DNA of 37,714 bases from Oceanospirillaceae bacterium (GTDB lineage: Bacteria > Pseudomonadota > Gammaproteobacteria > Pseudomonadales > Oceanobacteraceae), in contig JACKOM010000019.1 in assembly GCA_024234265.1 (NCBI GenBank), forward strand, positions 1 to 37,714, read 5' to 3'. Position 1 is the stretch's first letter, and the number at the start of each line of letters is the position of its first letter. The position numbers and the translations under genes are program-made. This document shows positions 1-9,245 of this stretch, in pieces. The notes beneath the pieces are model-generated. The model saw only the letters and a program-made list of their open reading frames with translations. It had not been told where the DNA came from and did not search any database.

Positions 1-241
1 ACCGTGTGCATGGGAATATTTAACCAGTGCAAAATTAAATCCGATAACAGGGTTAACAGGTTCATGGTGATAACCGTGTAGTTGTTGACCTGTTTTTACT
101 ATTGACCAAATTCCGGGTTTTGCCTGTATTCGGGCGAAAAATAATCAAATCTTATGAGAGATAAATTTCTTAAAAGAGAAATACATCGCAATTTAAGCAA
201 TTTAGGGGGCGGGGATGAATGGATTGGCCTGCTGCAATAAA
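1..241. other. Left-edge intergenic sequence, no gene recognised
   Basis: AT-rich stretch before the RND terminator. Short open frames exist (for example plus strand to about base 87), but none has a ribosome binding site or recognisable protein. An AGGGGGCGGGG purine run sits near 205-215. I see no RNA gene or repeat here. Confidence 0.4.
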
Positions 242-264
242 AAACGCCCCGTCAGGGGGCGTTT
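242..264 (-). terminator. Rho-independent terminator of the RND operon
   Basis: A perfect 9-bp stem (AAACGCCCC, 242-250; GGGGCGTTT, 256-264) closes a 5-nt loop. Read on the minus strand it is followed by TTTTTATTGC, a U-tract. It lies 12 bp past the stop codon of the RND permease, so it should end that leftward transcript. The plus-strand side lacks a good T-run. Confidence 0.85.
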
Positions 265-276
265 CTATTGCAATGG

Positions 277-3200
277 TTATTCTGCTGTTTTCTCTTTTGC
301 CGCCAGCCATTCCTGGTAGCTGAAATACAACAGGGGGATCACCACCAGGGTTAACAGGGTGGAGATGAAGATACCAAAAATTAAACTGATGGCCAGACCA
401 TTAAAGATGGGGTCATCGAGAATAAAAAAGGCACCTGTCATGGCCGCCACACCTGTTAAGGCAATGGGTTTGGCACGCACCGCAGCGGCGTTAATGACGC
501 TGTCCACCAGGGCTTTACCGGCAGCCAATTCCTGATTGATAAAATCCACCAGTAATATGGAGTTACGCACAATAATACCCGCCAGTGCTATCATGCCGAT
601 CATGGAGGTGGCAGTGAATTGTGCGCCAAATAATGCGTGGCCGGGCATCACACCGATAATGGTCAGGGGAATCGGCGCCATAATAATTAATGGCACCAGA
701 TAACTTCTGAACTGCGCCACCACCAGCAGGTAAATTAAAATCATGCCGATACCATAGGCGATACCCATGTCACGGAAGGTTTCATAGGTAATTTGCCATT
801 CACCATCCCATTTCAGGCGTGGGCTGTTGGTAACCTCAGGCTGGGCAATATAGGTTTGTGGCATATCAATACCGGCATCCGCCAGTGAACCGGCAATATC
901 AAACATGCCGTACAGGGGGCTGTCGAGTTCGCCGGCCATATCGGCGGTGACAAATACCACGGGTAATAAATTTTTGTGATAAATGGTTTTATCTGTGGTG
1001 GTTTTTTCCACGCTGATAAATTCCGATACGGGCAGCATTTCACCCTGCAGGTTGCGCACTTTCATTTGCAGCAGGCCGCTGATCTGTTGTTTATCGGCCT
1101 CATTAAACTCAAGGCGGATAGGTACAGGATATTTATGCTGCGGCTGGTGCAGGTAACTGACATCTTCGCCGCCCATGGCCGCGCGGATGCTGTTCACCAG
1201 TGTGCTGTAGGGCACCTGCTGCACGGCGGCTTTTTGTCTGTCGATGTGTAACAGCCATTTTTCCTGATCGGCTTCAATGCTGTCGTCCACATCCACCACA
1301 TCAGGGGTGGCGGCAAATTTTTCGCGTAATTGTTTGGCGGCCATTATCTGCTGCTCGTAATTAGCACCGTATACTTCCGCCACTAAGGGTGACATCACAG
1401 GTGGCCCCGGTGGTACTTCAACGATTTTCACGTTGGCGTTAAATTGCTCACCAATTTTTTGCAGGGGGGCACGCATGGCGCTGGCAATTTCATGGCTTTG
1501 TTTATCGCGGTGATGTTTATCCACCAGATTCACCTGAATATCACCCTGGTTGGCTTCACTGCGTAAATAATACTGGCGCACTAAACCGTTGAAGTTAATC
1601 GGTGCACTGGTGCCGGCATATAACTGGTAATCGCTGACTTCAGGCACGGTTTTTAAATATTCACCCAGGGCCTGCAGGGTTTGCAGGGTATTTTCCATGG
1701 GGGTGCCTTCGGGCATGTCCACAATGACCTGAAATTCGCTTTTATTATCAAAAGGCAGCATTTTCATCACAACCAGTTTGCCAACCGGTAATGCCATGGC
1801 GAATACAATTAAACCCAGCACCGCAAGGCCAAGTTTATTACGGTTGCTGCGTGATTTTTCCCCTTCGATAAAAGGACGCATGATGCGGTCAAACATTCTA
1901 TGCAAACGGCTGTGTTGCACATCCTCTTCATCATGGGCCGAATTGCCTGCCGGTAAATGATTTTTGAGCAGCTTGTAACTTAACCAGGGGGTTACCACAA
2001 AGGCTACTACCAGGGAAATAATCATACCCGTGGATGCGTTAATCGGGATGGGGCTCATGTAGGGGCCCATTAAACCGGATACAAATGCCATGGGCATTAA
2101 TGCTGCAATAACCGTAAAGGTAGCGAGAATAGTGGGGCCGCCCACTTCATCCACCGCAACGGGAATGACATCCAATAATTTTTTGCCCCCCATGTGCAGA
2201 TGCCGGTGAATGTTTTCCACCACTACTATGGCATCGTCCACCAAAATACCGATGGAAAATATCAGCGCGAACAGGGAAACCCGGTTGAGGGTAAAACCCC
2301 ATGCCCAGCTGGCAAATAAGGTAATAGCCAGGGTGATAAATATCGCACCACCGACAATAATGGCTTCGCGCCAGCTCATGGTGAGCAGTACTAAAATCAC
2401 CACGGCGGCGGTGGCGAATAATAATTTACCGATTAATTTATCGGATTTATTTTTCGCGGTTTCACCGTAATTGCGGCTGACATCTACCTGCACATCGGCG
2501 GGGATTAAACTATTTTGCAGTTGTGCAATTTTGGCCTCAATGCCCTGGGTAATATCAATCGCGTTCATGCCGGGCTGTTTGGCGATAGCGATAGTGACCG
2601 CAGGGCGGATATCATTCTGGCCTTTTTTAAACTGAAATACCTGCTGCTCAGGTACATCAGCCTGCAGTTTAATGTCGGCTACGTCGGCTAAATACACAGG
2701 GGATTTATTGCGTGATAAACCAATCACCAGTTGTGAAATTTGGCGTGTATCACTTAAAAAATCACCGGCCTGCAGCTGAATTAACTGATTGTTCTGCACT
2801 ATGTTGCTGGCGGAAGCACTTAAATTGCTCGCCAGTAAAGTATTACGCACGTTATCCAAGGTGATGCCGTAGGCATTTAAACGCACCGGATCAAGTCGTA
2901 CATTCACTACCTGATTGTGTTCGCCTATGGTGTAAATATCGCGGGTGCCGGGCACACGTTTTAATTCCACTTCCAGGGTATGGGCGAGCTGGGTTAAATC
3001 CTGCTGGCTGATGTCGGCATTGGCCGAGCTTAACGTCAGGGCCATAATCGGCACATCATCAATACCTTTTGGATTAACGAGGGGCTGGCCCACACCTAAA
3101 TTGGCGGGCAGCCAGTTGGCGTTGGAATAAATCTGGTTATACAGATTTAAAATGGCTTCTTCTCGTTTGCGGCCCACTTCAAACGCTATGGTGAGCACGG

Positions 3201-3483
3201 CCATGCCGGGGCGTGATACGGAATAAATATCGTCTACGCCGTTAATTTCCGACAGCACTTGCTCAGCGGGGGTGCTGATCAGGTTTTCAACCTCTTTTGC
3301 GCTGGCCCCTGGATAGGCAATAAATACGTTGGCGAAGGTCACATCAATTTGTGGCTCTTCTTCTTTGGGGGTAATGGCGATGGCAAAAAAGCCCAGCAAT
3401 AAACCCACAATAGCCAGCAGCGGTGTGATCGCGCTGTTCTGGAAGGCGCGGGCAATGCGCCCGGAAATGCCTAACTGGGACAT
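277..3483 (-). CDS. RND-family efflux permease (inner-membrane proton antiporter)
   Basis: This 1068-residue protein has the full length of AcrB/MdtC-type pumps, which are trimeric inner-membrane proton/drug antiporters. It starts with a hydrophobic TM1 (about residues 20-37) followed by PKEEEPQID, typical of the subgroup with a (P/R)EE(D/E)PQ motif after TM1. The TM4 proton-relay motif GILVDDAIVVVENI, with the two Asp residues, is present near residue 415. The second half has the matching GIIVRNSILLVDF motif near residue 980. The start codon overlaps the adaptor stop by one base (TAATG), so translation is probably coupled. No outer-membrane channel gene is nearby, so a TolC-like partner must be encoded elsewhere. 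The substrate cannot be told; CusA/CzcA-like metal specificity is not indicated by any Met-rich or His-rich stretch. Confidence 0.95.
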   Translation of the reverse strand: MSQLGISGRIARAFQNSAITPLLAIVGLLLGFFAIAITPKEEEPQIDVTFANVFIAYPGASAKEVENLISTPAEQVLSEINGVDDIYSVSRPGMAVLTIAFEVGRKREEAILNLYNQIYSNANWLPANLGVGQPLVNPKGIDDVPIMALTLSSANADISQQDLTQLAHTLEVELKRVPGTRDIYTIGEHNQVVNVRLDPVRLNAYGITLDNVRNTLLASNLSASASNIVQNNQLIQLQAGDFLSDTRQISQLVIGLSRNKSPVYLADVADIKLQADVPEQQVFQFKKGQNDIRPAVTIAIAKQPGMNAIDITQGIEAKIAQLQNSLIPADVQVDVSRNYGETAKNKSDKLIGKLLFATAAVVILVLLTMSWREAIIVGGAIFITLAITLFASWAWGFTLNRVSLFALIFSIGILVDDAIVVVENIHRHLHMGGKKLLDVIPVAVDEVGGPTILATFTVIAALMPMAFVSGLMGPYMSPIPINASTGMIISLVVAFVVTPWLSYKLLKNHLPAGNSAHDEEDVQHSRLHRMFDRIMRPFIEGEKSRSNRNKLGLAVLGLIVFAMALPVGKLVVMKMLPFDNKSEFQVIVDMPEGTPMENTLQTLQALGEYLKTVPEVSDYQLYAGTSAPINFNGLVRQYYLRSEANQGDIQVNLVDKHHRDKQSHEIASAMRAPLQKIGEQFNANVKIVEVPPGPPVMSPLVAEVYGANYEQQIMAAKQLREKFAATPDVVDVDDSIEADQEKWLLHIDRQKAAVQQVPYSTLVNSIRAAMGGEDVSYLHQPQHKYPVPIRLEFNEADKQQISGLLQMKVRNLQGEMLPVSEFISVEKTTTDKTIYHKNLLPVVFVTADMAGELDSPLYGMFDIAGSLADAGIDMPQTYIAQPEVTNSPRLKWDGEWQITYETFRDMGIAYGIGMILIYLLVVAQFRSYLVPLIIMAPIPLTIIGVMPGHALFGAQFTATSMIGMIALAGIIVRNSILLVDFINQELAAGKALVDSVINAAAVRAKPIALTGVAAMTGAFFILDDPIFNGLAISLIFGIFISTLLTLVVIPLLYFSYQEWLAAKEKTAE

Positions 3484-4490
3484 TATTTGGCCTCCTGCTG
3501 GGCTAATACCGCGTAGGCATCCTGTTCAATCACTTCACCGGCTTTGAGGCCGGCGAGAATTTCCACCTGAGCCACGCCGTTGTTGTGCCAGGTTTTACCG
3601 GTACGCACCTGACGCAGCTGGGCTTTGCCATTTTGCTGCACATATACGGCATTTAATTCACCCCGTTGCAGCAGGGCGCTGGCCGGCACATACAGGGCTT
3701 GTTCTGTGCCCATGGGCACATTGAGTTTTACCCACATGCCGGGGAAAAGATTTTGCCCCTGGGTGTCCATATCGGCACGCACTTTAAAGCTGTGGCTGTT
3801 TGGGTCGGCGTAGGGGAATACGGTGACTTTACCCGGTTTAATGGTTTGCCCGTTGACGCTCACGGTGAAGTTGTCGCGATCGTTCATCTGTGGTGCAAAA
3901 CGCTGTGGAATATCCGCCACTACCCGCAGGTTGGTGAGGGATAAACCTGCAATTAAGGGTTTGCCCGGGCTGACACTTTCACCTTCTTCCACCAGACGGG
4001 CTTTGACAATACCACTGTAGGGGGCACGGATCTGGGTGTAGCTCACCTGAGCTGAGGCCTGTTCTACCAGCGCATTGGCGGCTTTTACGGCGGCTTCGGC
4101 GGCTTTGGCCTGGGCGAGGGTGGAATCATAGGTGCTTTGCGACAATGTGCCCTGTTCCACTAATTTCTGATTGCGCTCCAGCAGTGCCTGGGCATCATCA
4201 TTACGGGCGTTGGCCTGTGCCAATTGTGCTTTGGCTTGTTTTAAGCCGGCTTGCTGTTCGGTGTCTTTGAGCTGAATAAGCAGGGCATCTTTTTGCACAT
4301 AGTCGTTTACATCGACATATATTTTGCTGATGCGACCGCTGGTTTGAGCCGACATAGTGCCTTCGTGCACGGCTTCGACCACGGCCTCCACACTGAAATA
4401 CTGCGGAACATTCTGCGCTGTCAGGGTCAGGGTTTCAGCGTGGGCCAGCAGGGCGCTGAAGCTCAGGCCGATCATCAGTGGGGTTTTCAT
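3483..4490 (-). CDS. RND periplasmic adaptor (membrane fusion protein)
   Basis: A 335-residue HlyD/AcrA-type adaptor linking an RND permease to an outer-membrane channel. The N-terminus MKTPLMIGLSFSALLAHA is a Sec signal peptide without a lipobox Cys. The order is lipoyl-like half-motif (GRISKIYVDVNDYVQKDALL, about 52-71), an Ala/Gln-rich coiled-coil hairpin (about 75-145), the second lipoyl half (YTQIRAPYSGIVKARLVEEG, about 150-170), then beta-barrel and membrane-proximal domains. The chosen ATG has AGGAAA about 6 nt upstream. It is the first gene of the two-gene pump operon and overlaps the permease by one base. No regulator gene is adjacent. Confidence 0.94.
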   Translation of the reverse strand: MKTPLMIGLSFSALLAHAETLTLTAQNVPQYFSVEAVVEAVHEGTMSAQTSGRISKIYVDVNDYVQKDALLIQLKDTEQQAGLKQAKAQLAQANARNDDAQALLERNQKLVEQGTLSQSTYDSTLAQAKAAEAAVKAANALVEQASAQVSYTQIRAPYSGIVKARLVEEGESVSPGKPLIAGLSLTNLRVVADIPQRFAPQMNDRDNFTVSVNGQTIKPGKVTVFPYADPNSHSFKVRADMDTQGQNLFPGMWVKLNVPMGTEQALYVPASALLQRGELNAVYVQQNGKAQLRQVRTGKTWHNNGVAQVEILAGLKAGEVIEQDAYAVLAQQEAK

Positions 4491-4564
4491 GGTGTTTCCT
4501 CGTATCAGGCCGCCGGGTGCCAGAATTCAGTGTAGACAGGGCCCGGCAACAAAAATGAGTTAAG

Positions 4565-4594
4565 ACTAAATTAGTTTTGCCTAATATAAGGCAA
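4565..4594. promoter_or_regulatory. Two palindromes in the divergent RND/FIST intergenic region
   Basis: ACTAAATTAGT (4565-4575) is a perfect 11-bp palindrome around a central A. One base further on, TTGCCTAATATAAGGCAA (4577-4594) has 6-bp arms TTGCCT/AGGCAA around AATATA. They lie about 75 bp upstream of the adaptor start and 120 bp upstream of the FIST start. They look like operators for a regulator encoded outside the window; its identity is unknown. The spacing does not match a family I can name. Confidence 0.45.
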
Positions 4595-4715
4595 GATGCA
4601 CTATGACTCAAGGCGTGAAATTAACGTGCAAAGCTTACAGGCACATGATTCCGGCGCAGTAGCTGTGATTTAATGGGCTAAGCTAATAACAATAAAACAC
4701 TAGAGGGATTGCGCC

Positions 4716-5846
4716 ATGCAGGTTGTGCAAAGCCAGTTATTACAGGGTGAAAGCTGGGCCCCGGCCCTGGAAAACTTCTCTGCTCCCCCCTGGCAGGTGG
4801 GTTTGTTGTTTGGTGAGCCGCAGATGGTGCGTGAGGCTCTGCCTGAGCTGCGTAAAATGTTTCCTTCCACAGAATTTATGGGCTGCAGCACGGCGGATGA
4901 AATTTATGGCTTGGAGGTGCACAGCAACAGTGTGGCCCTGAGCCTGATTCACTTTGCTAAAACCCCGGTACGTATGATCTCGCTGGATATACCTGCCGGG
5001 CAAAGTGAGCAGGTTGGGCAGAAGCTGGCCGAAACACTGCTCGCTAAAGACCTGCGGCATATATTGGTGCTGAGTGATGGCCTGCAGACCAATGGCAGTG
5101 ACCTGGTGCGTGGCCTGCGTTTTTCCCTGCCCGGATATGTGACGATTTCAGGTGGTCTGGCGGGTGACGGTGACCGTTTTAACAAAACCTATGTTTATCA
5201 TAATGGGGTGAGTGATACCCCGCAGGCCGTCGCTTTGGGTTTGTATGGTGATGCTATCAAAGTGGGCCTGGGCTCCCAGGGGGGCTGGGATGCATTTGGC
5301 CCGCAGCGTGTGATTACCAAATCCAGCAGTAATGTATTGTCTGAGCTGGATAATCAGTCGGCCCTTGCCCTCTACAAAGAATATCTTGGCAGCCATGCCG
5401 CTGGTTTACCCGGCAGTGCGCTGTTATTTCCGTTAAGTATCCGCGAATCCCGTGATGCTCCGCGTGCCCTGGTGCGCACCGTACTGGGTGTAGATGACGT
5501 TAATCAGACCATGACCTTCGCCGGGGATGTGCCCGAAGGGCATATTGCCCAGTTTATGAAGGCTAACCTGGACCGTTTGGTGGATGGTGCCCAGGGGGCG
5601 GCTGATAATGCCCTCAGCAGTGTGCAAAAACCCGAACTGGCCATACTGGTGAGTTGTGTCGGGCGGCGCATGGTACTCAAACAACGGGTGGAAGAAGAAG
5701 TTGAAGCGGTGGCCGAACACCTTGGCCAGCAATGCGCCCTGAGCGGTTTTTATTCCTACGGCGAAATTGCGCCGCTCAATATTATGGAATGCAGTGAATT
5801 ACATAATCAGACCATGACGATCACCGCATTGCGCGAGGAGTGCTGA
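4716..5846 (+). CDS. FIST N + FIST C domain sensory protein (NosP-like candidate)
   Basis: This 376-residue soluble protein has no signal peptide or membrane segment and consists of a FIST_N and a FIST_C domain. FIST_N landmarks are FMGCSTADEIYG (about 53-64), ILVLSDGLQTNGSDLVRGL (about 110-128) and TISGGLAGDGDRF (about 141-153). FIST_C ends with ALSGFYSYGEIAP and LHNQTMTITAL, the usual family ending. FIST is a sensory domain. Haem-binding nitric-oxide sensors called NosP belong to it and are often encoded beside cyclic-di-GMP enzymes or kinases, as here. Haem binding itself cannot be read from this sequence. The ATG has AGAGGG about 8 nt upstream. The stop overlaps the next start by one base (TGATG), so the two proteins are probably made together. 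Confidence 0.9.
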   Translation: MQVVQSQLLQGESWAPALENFSAPPWQVGLLFGEPQMVREALPELRKMFPSTEFMGCSTADEIYGLEVHSNSVALSLIHFAKTPVRMISLDIPAGQSEQVGQKLAETLLAKDLRHILVLSDGLQTNGSDLVRGLRFSLPGYVTISGGLAGDGDRFNKTYVYHNGVSDTPQAVALGLYGDAIKVGLGSQGGWDAFGPQRVITKSSSNVLSELDNQSALALYKEYLGSHAAGLPGSALLFPLSIRESRDAPRALVRTVLGVDDVNQTMTFAGDVPEGHIAQFMKANLDRLVDGAQGAADNALSSVQKPELAILVSCVGRRMVLKQRVEEEVEAVAEHLGQQCALSGFYSYGEIAPLNIMECSELHNQTMTITALREEC

Positions 5847-7741
5847 TGCATCGTCTACTTAAACGGCAGATTCAGAAACATCTCTGCAGTGAATTGCAGT
5901 TGGATGAACGTCTGCAAAAGTTTTATGAGGTTATTTCCCAGGCTTATATTGCAGCCGATGAAGACCGTATTTTGCTGGAGCGCAGCCTGGAGCTGACGTC
6001 CAGCGAGCTGATGAGCCGTAACCACGATTTACAACGTGAACTTGGCCGGCTTGCCGAAGCCCATACCGATTTACAACAAAGCCTTGCAACTCTGAATGCA
6101 ACTTTCGATGCGAGTTTTGATGGTCTGGTAGTGTTTGATGAAGAACATCAGATAGTCACCTACAACACATTATTTTTAGAACTGCTGATGATCAGCAAAG
6201 ATGAAGCGCACCTATTATACGGGCAATATCTTAAAAATATTCTTGCGCAGCGGGTTATTAACGCGAATGAATTACTCAATGTTATTCGCGAAGGTATTGC
6301 CGCCCCGGAAAAACACTTAAGTGTTTTACTCAAGTTTATTGATGGCCGGTTTTTAGATTGTATTTCCTTACCACGTTATATCGAAAAGCGTTACGCAGGG
6401 CGGGTGTGGAGCCTGCATGATGTAACTTCACTGAAATTATCTGAAGACGATGCAAGGCACCGGGCCCACCATGATGCATTAACGGGGCTGCCTAACCGTG
6501 CACTGATGCATGATCGCCTGCAACACGCCATTGACCATGCCCGCCGCCATCATCAGCGCGCCGCAATTCTGTTTCTTGATCTTGATGGTTTCAAAGATGT
6601 AAACGATAGTCTCGGACATGATGCGGGGGATGCACTGTTAATCGAAGTGGCCAGTACCTTAAAAAGTATCGTGCGTGACACGGATTCTGTTGGGCGTATT
6701 GGCGGTGATGAATTTCTGGTGTTGATGGAAGGTGTACATCAGTTGGTGCATGTAACAGATATGGCCGAGCGTATTATTCAGGCGGTGCAGCAACCTTTTA
6801 CTATTAAGGGTGAAGAAATACATATTTCCACCAGCATAGGTATTGCGCTTTCACCCAATGATGGTGAAACACCGGAAAATTTGATTTTACATGCGGATAT
6901 GGCCATGTATCACGCCAAACGCATGGGCAAAAACACCTTTGAATTTTTTGCCCGTGAACTGGCGTTAATTTCTGCGCAACGGATGCAGGTGCGCAATCGC
7001 TTAAAACATGCGTTATTTAATGAGCAGTTTTTTCTGGTTTATCAACCCGTTTACCGTTGCCGGCAGCAAAATATACAGCACATGGAAGCCTTGTTGCGCT
7101 GGCGTAATGATGAAGGGAAATTAATTTCGCCGGCGGATTTTATTCCTGTGGCTGAAGAAAATGGCCTGATCGTCGCGATCGGTGAATGGGTGCTGGAACA
7201 GGCTTGTTGCCAGCTCGCAGCTTGGAAAAAAATGGGGTTTGTTAATCTGCGGGTTTCGGTGAATTTATCTCCCCGCCATTTTATCCAGGATGAGTTAGTG
7301 CCCCTTATTCAGAAAACCCTGCAGGCCCATGGCCTGGAGCCTTCGGCGCTTGGTATTGAAATTACTGAAACCGTGTTTATGCAGAACCTTGATCAGTCTG
7401 TTAAGGTGCTGAGTCAGCTGAATAAACTCGGTATTCATATATCGGTGGATGATTTTGGCACAGGTTATTCATCTCTTGGTTATTTGAAAAAATTGCCTGT
7501 GCATCAACTGAAAATCGATAAATCCTTTGTGGATGAAATCCACGATCAGCGCAGCGGGGCTCTGATATTTTCAATCATTACCATGGCGCATATCTTAGGG
7601 CTTAAGGTTGTGGCGGAAGGGGTGGAAGATGCAGAATCTGCAACCTTGCTGGAGCAGCAGGGCTGCGATTATTTGCAGGGCTTTCATTTATCCAAACCCA
7701 TCGCCGCGGATGACATTACCCAATTATTAAAACAACAATAA
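5846..7741 (+). CDS. PAS-GGDEF-EAL cyclic-di-GMP turnover enzyme
   Basis: Cytosolic protein of 631 residues. An N-terminal coiled-coil (about 20-75) leads to a PAS-like domain (about 80-195, FDGLVVFDEEHQIVTYN). The GGDEF domain (about 205-370) has an intact GGDEF active-site motif and, five residues before it, RDTD, a canonical RxxD product-inhibition site. The EAL domain (about 385-630) keeps the metal and catalytic residues: MEALLRW, NLSPRHF, EITET, DDFGTGYSSLGYL, KIDKSFV, AEGVED and LQGF. Both synthesis and hydrolysis of cyclic-di-GMP are therefore possible; which dominates is unknown. I chose ATG 5846 over GTG 5840 because AGGAG is well spaced before it and it overlaps the FIST stop. The upstream FIST protein is the likely input. 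Confidence 0.95.
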   Translation: MHRLLKRQIQKHLCSELQLDERLQKFYEVISQAYIAADEDRILLERSLELTSSELMSRNHDLQRELGRLAEAHTDLQQSLATLNATFDASFDGLVVFDEEHQIVTYNTLFLELLMISKDEAHLLYGQYLKNILAQRVINANELLNVIREGIAAPEKHLSVLLKFIDGRFLDCISLPRYIEKRYAGRVWSLHDVTSLKLSEDDARHRAHHDALTGLPNRALMHDRLQHAIDHARRHHQRAAILFLDLDGFKDVNDSLGHDAGDALLIEVASTLKSIVRDTDSVGRIGGDEFLVLMEGVHQLVHVTDMAERIIQAVQQPFTIKGEEIHISTSIGIALSPNDGETPENLILHADMAMYHAKRMGKNTFEFFARELALISAQRMQVRNRLKHALFNEQFFLVYQPVYRCRQQNIQHMEALLRWRNDEGKLISPADFIPVAEENGLIVAIGEWVLEQACCQLAAWKKMGFVNLRVSVNLSPRHFIQDELVPLIQKTLQAHGLEPSALGIEITETVFMQNLDQSVKVLSQLNKLGIHISVDDFGTGYSSLGYLKKLPVHQLKIDKSFVDEIHDQRSGALIFSIITMAHILGLKVVAEGVEDAESATLLEQQGCDYLQGFHLSKPIAADDITQLLKQQ

Positions 7742-7755
7742 AAATACGGATTGTT

Positions 7756-8244
7756 ATGTTTAAAATTACACTCGCTTTTTGTCTTTGCTGCTCTGCACTA
7801 TTATGCCATGCCGCAGATTTATCCTATACACAATGGCGCATGGGCTGGACTGTGCTGGATACCGCCGGTGTAATATCCGCATGGCATGGCGCGCAGCAGA
7901 GTGATAAAGATGACGGTGATATCCGCCGTTACCGCGCAGATGGTTTTAAAGCTGCGGTTGGCCTGGCGGACATTTATTGGCTGAATCCTGCTCCGCAGGG
8001 GGCCTTTGCATTATACGACTGGCGCAGGGCTGCCTATCGCTGGCAAGCCCATATGCCGGCATTAGCATTTAATACAGCGCTGGCGGCCTATGTGAACCAT
8101 GGTGGCCACAGGGGCGAAGCGGAAGCATTTTTTATCAGCGGTATTATTTCTGCGGAGTTGTATATCTGGAGTAAAACCTGGTTGGCGGAGGATATGTATG
8201 TCACCGCCCGGGACCGCCAACTGGTATTTAACTGGCAGTTCTGA
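7756..8244 (+). CDS. Exported protein of unknown function
   Basis: A 162-residue protein with a clear Sec signal peptide (about 1-19, cut after CHA). The mature part is rich in Trp, Tyr and Ala, with hydrophobic segments near 100-115 and 123-140 (EAFFISGIISAELYIWS). I do not recognise a family. It begins 14 bp after the GGDEF/EAL gene on the same strand, so it is probably the third cistron of that operon, with a weak ribosome binding site (ACGGA). It ends one base from the convergent lipoprotein gene, with no terminator between them. Confidence 0.75.
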   Translation: MFKITLAFCLCCSALLCHAADLSYTQWRMGWTVLDTAGVISAWHGAQQSDKDDGDIRRYRADGFKAAVGLADIYWLNPAPQGAFALYDWRRAAYRWQAHMPALAFNTALAAYVNHGGHRGEAEAFFISGIISAELYIWSKTWLAEDMYVTARDRQLVFNWQF

Positions 8245-8245
8245 A

Positions 8246-9010
8246 TCAGGGCGTTGTATTGGTTAATACATCCGGCGCAAATTGCATCCACAGCAGTTTA
8301 TTACTGCTGCGTGCCACATAATTTAATTCCCCTGTACCCATTAAAAAGCCCAAACCTTCAGATGCCCCAGTGAATGCAGTGCAGTTTATGCGATTCATAC
8401 TCAGGTTAAATAAATCTCCGTTTACGGAGAGTTGTCCGTCGGTCTGGCAGCTGTTCAATGTGTTGTAATTCAGAAAACGGCCCTGCGCGTTGATGGTCTG
8501 CACCTGGTCGGTTGTTTTCCAGCTGCCTTCAATAACACTCAGGCTGACGCTGCTGGCCCTGTCGGTATCCAGGGTAAGGGTTATGTATCCTGAACCAGCC
8601 GTTGCGGTGTAACTGGCCACCAGGGTGTTATTACTGGCGAGTACAGCAGTGATTTCCTGGGCGCTGGCATTGGCCGCCGCCGCGCCGATGTAAACGTTGT
8701 TGTCGGTATCGGTTTCACTGTAGGTGTAAGGGGTCATGGTCAGGGTGATGCCCCCCAGGCCATCCTGACTATAGGTGCCGACATAGGCTTCATCGGTACG
8801 CAGCAGATAGGCGGTGTCACCTACAAACAACAGCAGGGTGGTAATACCTTCGGTGGCGGCCCCGCTGGTGGGATAAAAATCCGTTGTGCCGCTGTAGAGG
8901 CCACTGAGCAGGCTGACACTATCGCCACTGCTGGTGCCGGATTTTTTCGTATCCGGTAGCTGACAAGCGCTTATCAGGCCAAAGAGTAAGACTAAAAACA
9001 GGTAGCGCAT
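8246..9010 (-). CDS. Putative outer-membrane lipoprotein of unknown function
   Basis: The reading frame stays open upstream to 9094, but the start at 9010 gives a textbook lipoprotein signal: MRYLFLVLLFGLISAC with lipobox L-I-S-A-C at residues 12-16. The resulting protein has 254 residues. The residue after the Cys is Gln, so the Lol pathway should carry it to the outer membrane. The mature part is Ser/Thr/Gly-rich with repeated short beta-strand patterns (LLSGLYSGTTDFYP, GSWKTTDQVQTINAQGRF), consistent with a small all-beta protein. No family is recognised. It is transcribed alone and converges on the exported protein gene. Confidence 0.8.
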   Translation of the reverse strand: MRYLFLVLLFGLISACQLPDTKKSGTSSGDSVSLLSGLYSGTTDFYPTSGAATEGITTLLLFVGDTAYLLRTDEAYVGTYSQDGLGGITLTMTPYTYSETDTDNNVYIGAAAANASAQEITAVLASNNTLVASYTATAGSGYITLTLDTDRASSVSLSVIEGSWKTTDQVQTINAQGRFLNYNTLNSCQTDGQLSVNGDLFNLSMNRINCTAFTGASEGLGFLMGTGELNYVARSSNKLLWMQFAPDVLTNTTP

Positions 9011-9099
9011 GATCAAATTCTGTCCAAGGTTACTACTCAACCTTAGCAGCAATGCGCCAACTTCACCGGTCTCTGCACAGAATTTTTCAGACAAAAAGA

Positions 9100-9126
9100 A
9101 ACCCGGAACATCTGGGATGCCGGGTT
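9100..9126 (-). terminator. Hairpin with minus-strand U-tract upstream of the lipoprotein gene
   Basis: AACCCGG (9100-9106) pairs with CCGGGTT (9120-9126), and inside it CATC pairs with GATG around TGG. On the minus strand the stem is followed by TTCTTTTTGTC, the shape of an intrinsic terminator. No minus-strand gene is visible to its right before 10.4 kb. It could end an unannotated leftward RNA or be a 5' leader structure of the lipoprotein gene. Confidence 0.5.
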
Positions 9127-9206
9127 AAATTGCTCTGGTATTAAGACTGATACAGCATGTCTGAACGGGCCGGATTATATTGAAATGGCATAATAGGTCG
9201 CATTGG

Positions 9207-9245
9207 CTGTCATATCCGAAATTTGACATTTCAGGTCAATGACAG
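9207..9245. promoter_or_regulatory. Nested inverted repeats upstream of the AraC-type regulator
   Basis: CTGTCAT (9207-9213) and ATGACAG (9239-9245) form the outer arms. Between them lie GAAAT/ATTTC and TTGAC/GTCAA (TTGACATTTCAGGTCAA, 9223-9239). The dyads are 75-110 bp before the start of the regulator, where an autoregulatory or promoter element would sit. The 9011-9319 gap otherwise holds only the hairpin at 9100-9126. Confidence 0.4.

Noticed and set aside
9011..9094. N-terminal extension of the lipoprotein (start at 9094)
   Set aside because: It would bury the lipoprotein signal peptide 28 residues inside the protein; the ATG at 9010 gives a perfect lipobox.
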